Origin: Variovorax sp. OV700 | GTDB lineage: Bacteria > Pseudomonadota > Gammaproteobacteria > Burkholderiales > Burkholderiaceae_C | DNA length: 64,000 nucleotides | Assembly (NCBI RefSeq): GCF_900099805.1 | Contig: NZ_FNDR01000005.1 | Location: 372,001 to 436,000, forward strand | Direction of reading: 5' to 3' | In this document: in pieces, positions 55,108-63,518 of the stretch | Layout of the letters: each line of letters opens with the position of its first letter | How positions within the stretch are numbered: the stretch's first letter is position 1 | Made by a program: the position numbers and the translations under genes | The notes under the pieces: model-generated | The model's input: only the letters and a program-made list of their open reading frames with translations | The model's database searches: none | Told to the model about the DNA's origin: nothing

Positions 55108-55168
55108 AGAGGCAAGCAAGGCGCGCGGTTGCGCAGCACCCGCGCGCGCTCGCAGGCCGAACTCGACC

Positions 55169-58100
55169 TCAAGCGGCTGTGCCCGGTGCGCTGGCGGCAG
55201 TGGTGGCAGCGAGCTCGCCCGCCTTGTCTCCCTTCTTGCGCAGAGCCAGTTCGATCTGTTCGAGCACGGCCTCCGGCGCATGCAGCCAATCCTTGGCGAG
55301 CACCTGCACCACCTCCCAGCCGAACGCATCGAGCACGCGCGGACGCGAGACATAGCGTTCGAGCACGTCGCGGTTCTCGTAATGCGCAGCGGTGTCCACG
55401 AGGATGCCCAGTGCATAGTGGCCGGCCTCGGGCGCGCGTAGCGCAAGGTCGCAGCGGAAGCGCGACTGTCCCACCTGTTCGTCGACCGCGTGGCCGCGCG
55501 CGCGCAGCGCCGCCGCGAGCTGCGCCGTCACTTCGTCGGTGCGCGCATGCTGCGCGCTGCTGCCCCGCGTGAGCGGGTTCATGCCTTCGAGCACGCGCCG
55601 CGCGGTGGCCGAGTCGCCACGCGACAAGCACTCCGCATAGCGCAGGAACTGCTTGAGGGCCGCAGCGCCTTCGTTGTGATCGTTTGTGATCGCCTCGTGG
55701 CGAATGGTCGAGACCACCGCCATGTGATGCCGTGCACGGCTGAAGATCACGTTCAGCCGCTTCTCGCCGCCGCGCTGGTTGATCGGCCCGAAATTCATCA
55801 GCATGCGGCCCTCGGGGTTCGGGCCGTAGCAGATGCTCAGAATGATGATGTCGCGCTCGTCGCCCTGCACGTTCTCCAGGTTCTTGATGAAGAGGCCGCA
55901 GAACTGGTCGTCTTCCTCGCGCACGTACTCGGCCTCGAGCCGCGCGGCGAAGTCGCTGTCGATGGCGCCGAGCGCATCGAGCTCGGCTTCGATCTCGGTC
56001 TGCTGCGCTTCGGAGAAGGCGACGATGCCCAGGCTTCGGCCCGTCTCGCGTTTGAGCAGTTCGCGCACCAGTTGCGCGATGTGGCGCGCCTCGCCGTCGT
56101 TGATGCGGTTCTCGTACACCGCATCGGTCACGCGGTGGAAGCTGATGGCGCGCGAGAGCAGGGCATCGACCTGCGCCGCCACCGATTCGTCAGTCGGGTT
56201 GCGCGACTGCACGAGGATCTCGTCGCGCGCGGCCGCGGGCAGGCTGCGGTCCGGAATGGTGAACAGGTTGCCCGCGTAGAAGGCTGCGTTCGAAAAGCCG
56301 ATGAGCGACTCGTAGCGGCTGCGATAGTGCCAGGCGAGCAGGGTGGCCGGCAGGTTGCGCGCGCCCTGGTTCAACAGGCTGTCGGCATCGAGCACCACGG
56401 CGATGCGGTCGCCCTCGTCCTCGACCGACACCGTGTCGTCCTCCGGATCGCGGCCCGAGGAGAAGAAGCTCGTCGGCGGGAGCTGCATTTCGTCGCCCAC
56501 CACGATGATCTGCGGCGCGCGGTAGAGCGCGGGCACGGCTTCTTCCACCGGAATCTGGCTCGCCTCGTCGAAGATCACCACGTCGAACAGATCGGCGGCG
56601 AGCGGCAGCGTGTCCGACACCGAGAGCGGGCTCATCAGCCAGATCGGTTTCATGTCGCGCACGACCTGCCCGGTATCGCCGGAGGCGAGTTCGCGGATGG
56701 CCTTGTAGCGCATGGTCTTGCCGAACTCGTGTTCGAGTTCGCGCCGGCCCGCGTTGTAGCTTTTCTTGAAGAGCTTGCCGCCAGCGTCGAGCTGGCTTGC
56801 GGGCAGGGCGCTCTTTTGCACATGGTCACGAAAGCGCTGGCGCACCGCGGCGGCCAGGGTGCGGGCGTTGCGGTCGAGCAGCTTGCGCTCCCCCTCGCCC
56901 AGGCGCTGCGCATGGCGCGTGAGCGCGGCGCTGTCGAAGCGCGGCAGCCAGCGCTCGGTGCGGTAGACCCGCTCCAGCCCTTCGTGCGCCACGGCGTATT
57001 CGACGGCGTCGGGCGCGAGCGGCAGCGTGCGCAGCGCCCTGGCCACCGCCGGATCGGCATCGGCCAGTTCCTGCAAGTGGGGCAGCACCGTCGGCAGGGT
57101 GTCGGCCTGCTCGCGCATCGTGCGGGCCAGCGCTTCGAGCGACGCCAGCGGCTGGGTGGCAGGGTCGGCCAGCAGTTCGTGCCACAGGGCATCGAGCGCG
57201 TCCGTGCGCTGGCCGAGGGCGGCCAGTCGTTCGACGTTGCGGCTCGCGCCGGGTTCGGTGTGCAGGTGCGCATGGAAGGCTGCGTGCACGCCGTTGCCGG
57301 TGCCATCGCCGCGGCGCAGGGTGTCGAGCTGCTGCACGAACTCTTCGGGGTCGGTGCAGCCGTAGGTGGCTTCGATCTGCGCCGCCTGCTTGCCGACGGC
57401 CGCGCGGGCCGTGTGCTCGCCCAGCAGTTCCTCGAGCACCTGGCTGGGCAGCGGGCGGACTGCGTGCTTGGCGAAGTCATAGCGGCGCTTGAGCTCGCCC
57501 GACAGCCGCCACCACGAGGGCTGGAGCCAGCGCAGCAAGGAGCCTTGTTGCGCCTTGGCCTGAGCGAGGCCGGCTTCGGTGTCGCCCGGCGAGAACTTGT
57601 CGCGCCAGTGGATCGTGCGTTCGAGGGCTTCCTTGAGCACCTGCTGCAACGCACGGCGCTGCGTCATCGCCTCGCCGAAAGCGAGGCTGGTGGGGTGTGC
57701 GGTGTCGAGCAGTGAGAGATGCCCGCGCGCAGCGAGCGCAGCCACGCGGCGTGCGTCGGCCACCACGGCCAGTGCGTCGCCCCAGAGGACGCGGGCGTCG
57801 GCGAGCGGTGGCCAGGCTTCGATGAGTGCATCGCGGTGCGGGCCGATCTGCTCCGCCGTGCGGTCGCCGAGTTCGACCAGCCGTGCGAGCGGCCGCTCCT
57901 GCCGCAGCAGCGCCGGCGCGAGCTGCGCGAAGGCATGCTGCGCGAGATACGGCACGCCGAGGCTTTCGGTCACGGCGAGGTGCAGGCGGGCGATCAGGTC
58001 GGCATGACGGCGCCAGGCCGCGAAGGTGGGCAGGGCCTCGGCCTGCAACGGCGTGAGCGCCGGGTCGTGCGGCTTGAGCGCGATCAGCCGCGCCATCAGC

Positions 58101-60400
58101 GTACGCACTGTCACGGCCAGATGTTCGGGTGCTTCGCGCATCGCGGCGTCGAACCGCTCCAGCGCCTTCAGGTCGGCGTCCATGGTGTCGACGAGTTGCT
58201 TGCGCTCGCGGGTCTCGGCCTCCAGTTCCTCGGGCGACGCGAGCCAGTGCTCGTAGGTCTTCTTGAGGTTCTGCACGAAGGCCTTCTTGTCGCCCTGCGA
58301 GTCATGAATCATGCAGCACAGCTCGTCCAGCCCCTGCTGCCTCAGCCGATGGAACACCACGTCGATGGCGGCGCGCTTCTCGCAGACGAAGAGCACGCGC
58401 TGGCCCCGCCCGACGTAGTCGGCGATGAGGTTGGTGATGGTCTGCGACTTCCCGGTGCCGGGCGGCCCCTGGATGATGTAGCTGGTGCCGGTGCGCGCCA
58501 GCGCCACGGCGGCGGTCTGCGTGGCGTCGGCCTGCACCACGGGCCACTGGTCGGCCAGCGGCAGCGCAGCCGGCGGTTCGGCATCGACCTGGCGCGGCTG
58601 CAGCGAGAACACGCGGTCGAAGGCCTCGCTCGCGATTTCGGTTTCGCTCAGCGCCGAATAGTCGCGCACCAGGGACATCTTGCGATGGTTGAAATTGCCG
58701 AGCGTCACCGAGGTGAGGTCGACGTCCCACTGGTAGGGATTGCCGGTGCTTTCGCGCAGCGTGAAGGTCTCGCGCTCGGTCTGGGCTGCGGTGGAGGCCA
58801 TCTGCGGTGCGCGCGGCACGGGCCGGGCGCCGACCGCATCGCGCAACGGCAGCGGAACCGGCCGCACCTTCGCGTGAAAGAGCTGAAGGCCGAGCGGGCG
58901 GAAGTCGTCGCGCGCGTAGCTGAAGTCCTGCGCCGCGACGGGTTGCGCACCGGGGTTGCGCACGCGCGCGCGGCGCTTGAACTGTTCGAGCCGCTGGCGG
59001 GCACGCTGATGAATCAGTTCGATTTCGGGCTGCTTCACGAGCCGCAGCTGCACGCCGGGCTCGCTGGCCGCGATCTGTGCGGCGAGCTGGGCATGGAACT
59101 GCTCGATGGTGGTTTCGCGCAGATCCACCGTCTCGGGCAGCACGATGCCGTAGAGCTGGCGCAGGTGGTGCCGCAGCGTCGGGTTGACCTGGGCTTCGCT
59201 CGAGGCGGCTTCAAGCAGGTACTGGTCTTTTACTCCCTTCTTGCGCGTGAGTTCGACCGACAGCATGAGGAGCGGCGACGCGATGCGCTCGGCCCGCTCG
59301 GTTTCTCCTTCCTTCAGGTTGTGCCAGCGCAGGAAGGCGATCACCAGTGACAGCTGCGAGAAGCCGTATTCGGAGCGGTCACGCCGCGCCTCCTGCAGGA
59401 TGCGGTCGAGTGCGCCCGGCAGGTAGGGCTGGTCTTCGAAGCGCAGCCAGCGCGCGAGCGGCACGGGGTCGCAGGTGGCGATGTCGCTCGCAAAGCGGCC
59501 GTCCCACACGCAGAGCTGGTCGACGCGGATGTTCTTGATGTCGACCACCAGCGGCACGCTCGCCACCGTGAGGTTCACGTGCGTCTGGCTGGGTTTGAAA
59601 TGCAGCAGGCGGTTGCGTCGCGAGAGGTCGAAGAGGCGGTCGCGCAGATGCAGGCGGATCGCCTGGCGGCGCTGGCCCGCGCCGTCCCTGGCGGGCGCGA
59701 TGCGGTCGAGGCCGAGGTCCAGGGGCTGGTCACGGTAGGTTTCGAGCCGGCGGATCACCGAGGGCAGGTCTCGTGCGCGTTCGTGGCGGTCGAGCGCGGT
59801 CATCTCGCCGATCACCGCGCCCACCACCGGGTGCAGACGGTGGTTGAGTGCGAACAGGTTGCCGCGGCCCGCGACGAAGCGGCTCAGGTCCTCGGTGTCG
59901 GTGAAGTCGAGCCCGCACGAGAGGCTGGCCAGCACCTGGCCGAGGCAGAGGATGTCGGTCAGCGCGTCATGGTGCCCGAAGCGCAACTCCCACGCCGTGT
60001 AGCCGGGCAGGTAGACGGGGCGCGTCGGCAGGGCGTCGGGCGAGGCGTCGGCCATGAGCGCAAGGTTCTCGACCGACACGCCTTCGTCGGTATCGACCGT
60101 CACGCGGTGTTCGCCGACCACGCGCAGCACGGAAGCCGCGGGCTGTTCGAGCGGTGCGATGGCTTCGCGGTTCTGGCGCGGCTCTGCGCCTGTGGGCTGT
60201 GCGAGCGCGAGGGCGGGTGCGTCGTCGACACGGTAGGCGAATACGCTTCCGAGCGCGGCGACCTTGCCTTGCTCGTGCAAGGCGGACACCTCGCGCAGCA
60301 GCGGCAGCACGAGGCTCAGCACGTCGTCGGTCTGCAGGCCACCGTGGGCGTCGCCGGTGTCCAGCAGCTGCTGAATGGGAGAGGTGGCGGGTGTCGTCAT
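55169..60400 (-). CDS. Giant pseudokinase-like/DUF4011/SF1 helicase/nuclease-like fusion
   Basis: 1743 aa. Residues about 125-225 look like the C-lobe of a protein kinase without its catalytic residues (PVYLPGYTAWELRFGHHD, DILCLGQVLASLSCGLDF, HPVV...EMTALDRHERA). DUF4011 begins near 248 (RLFDLSRRNRLLHF). SF1 helicase motifs: Walker A IIQGPPGTGKSQTI (about 645), a long insert to about 1240, Walker B DVVIFDEASQIP (about 1280), motif III GDEMQLPPTSFF (about 1303), motif V VQGDERDIIIL, motif VI EKRLNVIFSRARHH. The C-terminal 100 residues resemble the MTES_1575 restriction-like fold (GQSRFRCDLALR ... LGILVDTAAHY) but the acidic residue expected before VD is Leu. Resembles COG1112 helicases of Mokosh-type antiphage systems; function is not proven. 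Starts 4 bases inside the upstream peptidase gene's stop. Confidence 0.85.
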   Translation of the reverse strand: MTTPATSPIQQLLDTGDAHGGLQTDDVLSLVLPLLREVSALHEQGKVAALGSVFAYRVDDAPALALAQPTGAEPRQNREAIAPLEQPAASVLRVVGEHRVTVDTDEGVSVENLALMADASPDALPTRPVYLPGYTAWELRFGHHDALTDILCLGQVLASLSCGLDFTDTEDLSRFVAGRGNLFALNHRLHPVVGAVIGEMTALDRHERARDLPSVIRRLETYRDQPLDLGLDRIAPARDGAGQRRQAIRLHLRDRLFDLSRRNRLLHFKPSQTHVNLTVASVPLVVDIKNIRVDQLCVWDGRFASDIATCDPVPLARWLRFEDQPYLPGALDRILQEARRDRSEYGFSQLSLVIAFLRWHNLKEGETERAERIASPLLMLSVELTRKKGVKDQYLLEAASSEAQVNPTLRHHLRQLYGIVLPETVDLRETTIEQFHAQLAAQIAASEPGVQLRLVKQPEIELIHQRARQRLEQFKRRARVRNPGAQPVAAQDFSYARDDFRPLGLQLFHAKVRPVPLPLRDAVGARPVPRAPQMASTAAQTERETFTLRESTGNPYQWDVDLTSVTLGNFNHRKMSLVRDYSALSETEIASEAFDRVFSLQPRQVDAEPPAALPLADQWPVVQADATQTAAVALARTGTSYIIQGPPGTGKSQTITNLIADYVGRGQRVLFVCEKRAAIDVVFHRLRQQGLDELCCMIHDSQGDKKAFVQNLKKTYEHWLASPEELEAETRERKQLVDTMDADLKALERFDAAMREAPEHLAVTVRTLMARLIALKPHDPALTPLQAEALPTFAAWRRHADLIARLHLAVTESLGVPYLAQHAFAQLAPALLRQERPLARLVELGDRTAEQIGPHRDALIEAWPPLADARVLWGDALAVVADARRVAALAARGHLSLLDTAHPTSLAFGEAMTQRRALQQVLKEALERTIHWRDKFSPGDTEAGLAQAKAQQGSLLRWLQPSWWRLSGELKRRYDFAKHAVRPLPSQVLEELLGEHTARAAVGKQAAQIEATYGCTDPEEFVQQLDTLRRGDGTGNGVHAAFHAHLHTEPGASRNVERLAALGQRTDALDALWHELLADPATQPLASLEALARTMREQADTLPTVLPHLQELADADPAVARALRTLPLAPDAVEYAVAHEGLERVYRTERWLPRFDSAALTRHAQRLGEGERKLLDRNARTLAAAVRQRFRDHVQKSALPASQLDAGGKLFKKSYNAGRRELEHEFGKTMRYKAIRELASGDTGQVVRDMKPIWLMSPLSVSDTLPLAADLFDVVIFDEASQIPVEEAVPALYRAPQIIVVGDEMQLPPTSFFSSGRDPEDDTVSVEDEGDRIAVVLDADSLLNQGARNLPATLLAWHYRSRYESLIGFSNAAFYAGNLFTIPDRSLPAAARDEILVQSRNPTDESVAAQVDALLSRAISFHRVTDAVYENRINDGEARHIAQLVRELLKRETGRSLGIVAFSEAQQTEIEAELDALGAIDSDFAARLEAEYVREEDDQFCGLFIKNLENVQGDERDIIILSICYGPNPEGRMLMNFGPINQRGGEKRLNVIFSRARHHMAVVSTIRHEAITNDHNEGAAALKQFLRYAECLSRGDSATARRVLEGMNPLTRGSSAQHARTDEVTAQLAAALRARGHAVDEQVGQSRFRCDLALRAPEAGHYALGILVDTAAHYENRDVLERYVSRPRVLDAFGWEVVQVLAKDWLHAPEAVLEQIELALRKKGDKAGELAATTAASAPGTAA

Positions 60401-61617
60401 GCGGATGCGCCCTGAAGATGTTGGGCCGCTGCCTTTTCAAGCAGGGTGGCGGCATCGCGCTTCACGCGGGTCAGGCTGCGCTTGGGAAAGCGCATGTCTT
60501 TCAGGACGCGCTGTTCGAGCTGGTCGGCGCAGCCCATGGCTTCGGCAAGACCGAGCGCGGCGGCGAGCGTGATGTCGTCGAGGTCGGGGTCGGCCGCGAC
60601 GAAATCGACCAGCACGCTGGCCAGGTAGTCGTGCACGCCAGCCGGCACCGGCGCGGGCGGCGGCATGGTCGCCGAGGGCGGCGCGAAGTTCGGGAAGAAG
60701 CGGCGCGCGTGGGCCAGCAGCGATTCGGACTGCAGGAACGGGCGTTGCAGCAACTGGGCGATGGTCTCGCGCGTCAGTGCATTGGCGCGCTGCTGGCCGA
60801 GCAGGTCGAGCGTGGCGACGTCCAGCGGGCCTTCGAGCGCGCCCGCCAGCCATTCGTCGGCTTCGGGCTGGCGCTCGGTCCACAGGCGCAGCGCCCGCGC
60901 TCGCACGAACACCTCGGGGTGGCTGGTGCCGCGCGTCTGGAGTTCGGGCTCGGCGCAGATCTCGTCGGCCTGCCGCAGGTAGCTCGCCGCATTGACCTGC
61001 GCGAGGCCGGTCTGCACCTTGACCAGCGCAGTGACCGCGGGTTCGAGCGCCGCGCAGGCGATGCAGGCACCGCGGTCGGCAAAAGCCTCGGTGTAGAGCC
61101 CGTAGCGGCGCGCCGCATGCAGATGGCTCGCGTCGGCGCGGGAGTCGGCCGCCGCGGCCTGCAGGATGCGGTCGACCACGTGGTACTTGCCGCCGTCGCG
61201 CTCCCACAGCAGGTAGTGCGCGAGTTCATGGCCGAGCACGGCCTGCAGCTCGGGGCCCTGCAGGCGTTCCAGCAGCGGGCCCGAGAGCACGATGTGCGCC
61301 TCGCCGGGCAGGAAGTAGAGTGTGGCGTTCATCGTGCCGTCGCCCGCCTGGTAGAGCGTGACGCGCGCAGTGATGCCCAAGTGCAGCGCGGCCGCGGTGC
61401 AATGCGCGTGCAGATCGGGATGGGCATCGGCATCGAGCCGGTACGAATTGCGCAGCAGGTCGGCGCGCACTGCCGCGGCATGCTCCTCGCGCGCTTCTGC
61501 CGAGGCAGCCCAGCGCCAGACCTCGCGCTCGTTCGCCTGCAGATGGGCGGCAAGTGCTTGCTGGTAGGGAAGCGGGGTCAGATCTTCGAGGCGAACGGCG
61601 GGAGTGGTGTCGACCAT
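60397..61617 (-). CDS. M48-like metallopeptidase coupled to the giant helicase
   Basis: 406 aa from ATG 61617; a TTG at 61635 would add six residues. Zinc motif HELAHYLLWE and third ligand in YTEAFADRG (ExxxD) match M48. No membrane segment is visible, unlike HtpX or Oma1, so it should be soluble. The last part (about 320-370: VHDYLASVLVDFVAADPDLDD and following) has a TerB-like helical appearance, and AEALGLAEAMG-type helices. Its stop overlaps the start of the helicase gene by four bases (ATGA), strong evidence of co-translation and joint function. The preceding ftsI-like gene is 52 bases upstream on the same strand. Confidence 0.82.
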   Translation of the reverse strand: MVDTTPAVRLEDLTPLPYQQALAAHLQANEREVWRWAASAEAREEHAAAVRADLLRNSYRLDADAHPDLHAHCTAAALHLGITARVTLYQAGDGTMNATLYFLPGEAHIVLSGPLLERLQGPELQAVLGHELAHYLLWERDGGKYHVVDRILQAAAADSRADASHLHAARRYGLYTEAFADRGACIACAALEPAVTALVKVQTGLAQVNAASYLRQADEICAEPELQTRGTSHPEVFVRARALRLWTERQPEADEWLAGALEGPLDVATLDLLGQQRANALTRETIAQLLQRPFLQSESLLAHARRFFPNFAPPSATMPPPAPVPAGVHDYLASVLVDFVAADPDLDDITLAAALGLAEAMGCADQLEQRVLKDMRFPKRSLTRVKRDAATLLEKAAAQHLQGASA

Positions 61618-61669
61618 GTCAGGAGCGCCAGGCAATAAGTTGCCGACGATCCTAAACGAGCGGCTCTGC

Positions 61670-63400
61670 TCAGTGCGCCATCGGCGCGACGGCCAGATCG
61701 GGCATCACGTTCATGATGCGCAGCGTCTGCTGCACCACCTGGCTGAACACCGGCGCCGCCACCAGACCGCCGAAGTACTTGCCGGCGCTCGGCTCGTCGA
61801 CCATCACCGCGACGATGATGCGCGGCTTGTCGATTGGCGACATGCCCGTGTACCAGGCGCGGTACTTGTTGCCGGCGTAACCCTTGCCGACCTGCTTGTG
61901 CGCGGTGCCGGTCTTGCCGCCCACCGAATAGCCCTCGGTCTGTGCCAGCGGCGCGGTGCCGCCGGGCGCGGCCGCCATGTGCATCATCTGGCGCACCTCG
62001 CTCGCCACCAGCGGCGAGAACACCTGCACGCCGGCCGGCTGCTCGCCGTTGTTCTTCAGCAGGTTCACAGGGATCACCTCGCCGTTGTGAGCGAAGGCGG
62101 TGTATGCATGCGCAATCTGGAACAGCGAGGCCGAAAGGCCGTAACCGTAGGACATGGTGGCCTGCTCGATCGGGCGCCATGACTTCCATGGCCGCAGCCG
62201 CCCCGTCACCGCACCGGGAAAAGGCGTCTGCGGCTTCTGCCCGAGGCCGACGGCCGTGAGCGAGTTCCACATCTCCTCGGCCGTCATGCGTTGCGATATC
62301 TTGGTCGCCCCCACGTTGCTCGACTTCTGGATCACACCCTCGACCGTGAGCACGCCGAAGTTCTCGTCGTCATGGATGGTCGCGCCCGACACGGTGATGC
62401 GTCCCGGATTGGTGTCGATGATGGTCTTGGGCGTGACGCGGCCCAGTTGCAGCGCGGTGGCAACGGTGATTGGCTTCATCGTCGAGCCGGGCTCGAACAC
62501 GTCGGTCATCGCGCGGTTGCGCAGTTGCTCTCCGGTGAGATTGCGGCGGTCATTGGGGTCGTAGCTCGGGTAATTGGCCATGGCCAGCAGTTCGCCCGTC
62601 TGGGCGTTGACCACCACCACGCTGCCGGCGTGCGCCTTGTTGGCAATGACGGCGTCGCGGATCTTCTCGTAGGCGAAGTACTGCACGCGGTCGTCGATGC
62701 TCAGCTGGACGTCGTGGCCATCGGTCGGCGGCACCTGGTCCTCGGTGTCCTCGACGATGTGGCCCAGCCGGTCCTTGATGACGTGGCGCGAGCCGGAGGT
62801 GCCGGCCAGTTCGCGGTTGAAGGCAAGCTCCACACCTTCCTGCCCGGTGTCCTCCACGTTGGTGAAGCCGGCCAGGTGCGCCGCCGCCTCGCCTTCGGGG
62901 TACTGGCGGCGGTAGTCGCGCCGCAGATAGATGCCCTTGATGTCGAGCGCCGCGATCTCCCGGCCGACCGACGGGTCGACTTGGCGCTTGATCCAGACGA
63001 AGCTCTTGTCCTCGTCCTCGAGCTTCTTGTCGAAATCCTTCTGCGGCATGCCAAGCAACCTGGCCGCTTGCTTGAGCTTGGCCTGCACCGCGGGATCGTC
63101 GCGCTCGATGTCCTCGGGAATGGCCCAGATGCTGGGCGCGGGAACGTCGGAGGCAAGGATCATCCCATTGCGGTCGAGGATGCGGCCGCGGTTCGCAGGC
63201 AGTTCCAGCGTGCGCAGGTAGCGCACATCGCCCTGGTGCTGGAAGAAGTCGTTGTCGAAGATCTCGATGTAGGCCGCACGGCCCGCCAGCAGCACGAAGC
63301 CAAAGGCAATGCTGGCGACGATGAACTTGCTGCGCCACACGGGCGTTGGACTGGCAAGCAGCGGACTGCTGCCGTAGCGGATGCGGCCGTTGGGATTCAT
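61670..63400 (-). CDS. ftsI: FtsI/PBP3-family peptidoglycan transpeptidase
   Basis: 576 aa from ATG 63400. One N-terminal membrane anchor (FIVASIAFGFVLLAGRAAYIE), a PBP dimerisation domain (ANRGRILDRNGMILAS) and the transpeptidase domain: SxxK in EPGSTMKPITV, SxN in QKSSNVGATK and KTG in VGGKTGTAHK. It cross-links peptidoglycan at the division septum. It lies beside tolA, not in a dcw cluster, so it may be a second FtsI paralogue; whether it is the only copy cannot be told here. Upstream in-frame start at 63454 lacks logic. Confidence 0.93.
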   Translation of the reverse strand: MNPNGRIRYGSSPLLASPTPVWRSKFIVASIAFGFVLLAGRAAYIEIFDNDFFQHQGDVRYLRTLELPANRGRILDRNGMILASDVPAPSIWAIPEDIERDDPAVQAKLKQAARLLGMPQKDFDKKLEDEDKSFVWIKRQVDPSVGREIAALDIKGIYLRRDYRRQYPEGEAAAHLAGFTNVEDTGQEGVELAFNRELAGTSGSRHVIKDRLGHIVEDTEDQVPPTDGHDVQLSIDDRVQYFAYEKIRDAVIANKAHAGSVVVVNAQTGELLAMANYPSYDPNDRRNLTGEQLRNRAMTDVFEPGSTMKPITVATALQLGRVTPKTIIDTNPGRITVSGATIHDDENFGVLTVEGVIQKSSNVGATKISQRMTAEEMWNSLTAVGLGQKPQTPFPGAVTGRLRPWKSWRPIEQATMSYGYGLSASLFQIAHAYTAFAHNGEVIPVNLLKNNGEQPAGVQVFSPLVASEVRQMMHMAAAPGGTAPLAQTEGYSVGGKTGTAHKQVGKGYAGNKYRAWYTGMSPIDKPRIIVAVMVDEPSAGKYFGGLVAAPVFSQVVQQTLRIMNVMPDLAVAPMAH

Positions 63401-63518
63401 CTTGTGCGGGCATGGCACCCGGCTGTTGTTGTCCGCGGGTAGACAACGGGGCATCGGACGAGTTCCGGGCGGTGGTCCGAAACCGCCCGGAATCGATGCG
63501 CAAATCGATGCTGCGCCG

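Noticed and set aside
53149..59350. Long frames antisense to dnaE and to the giant helicase (for example 53149-55446, 55490-57715, 57719-59350)
   Set aside because: All lie opposite clear domain-bearing genes and show no recognisable domains or start signals.
61631..61644. Small GGCAA-TAAG-TTGCC hairpin before the M48-like gene
   Set aside because: Five base pairs without a U-run is too weak to call a terminator.
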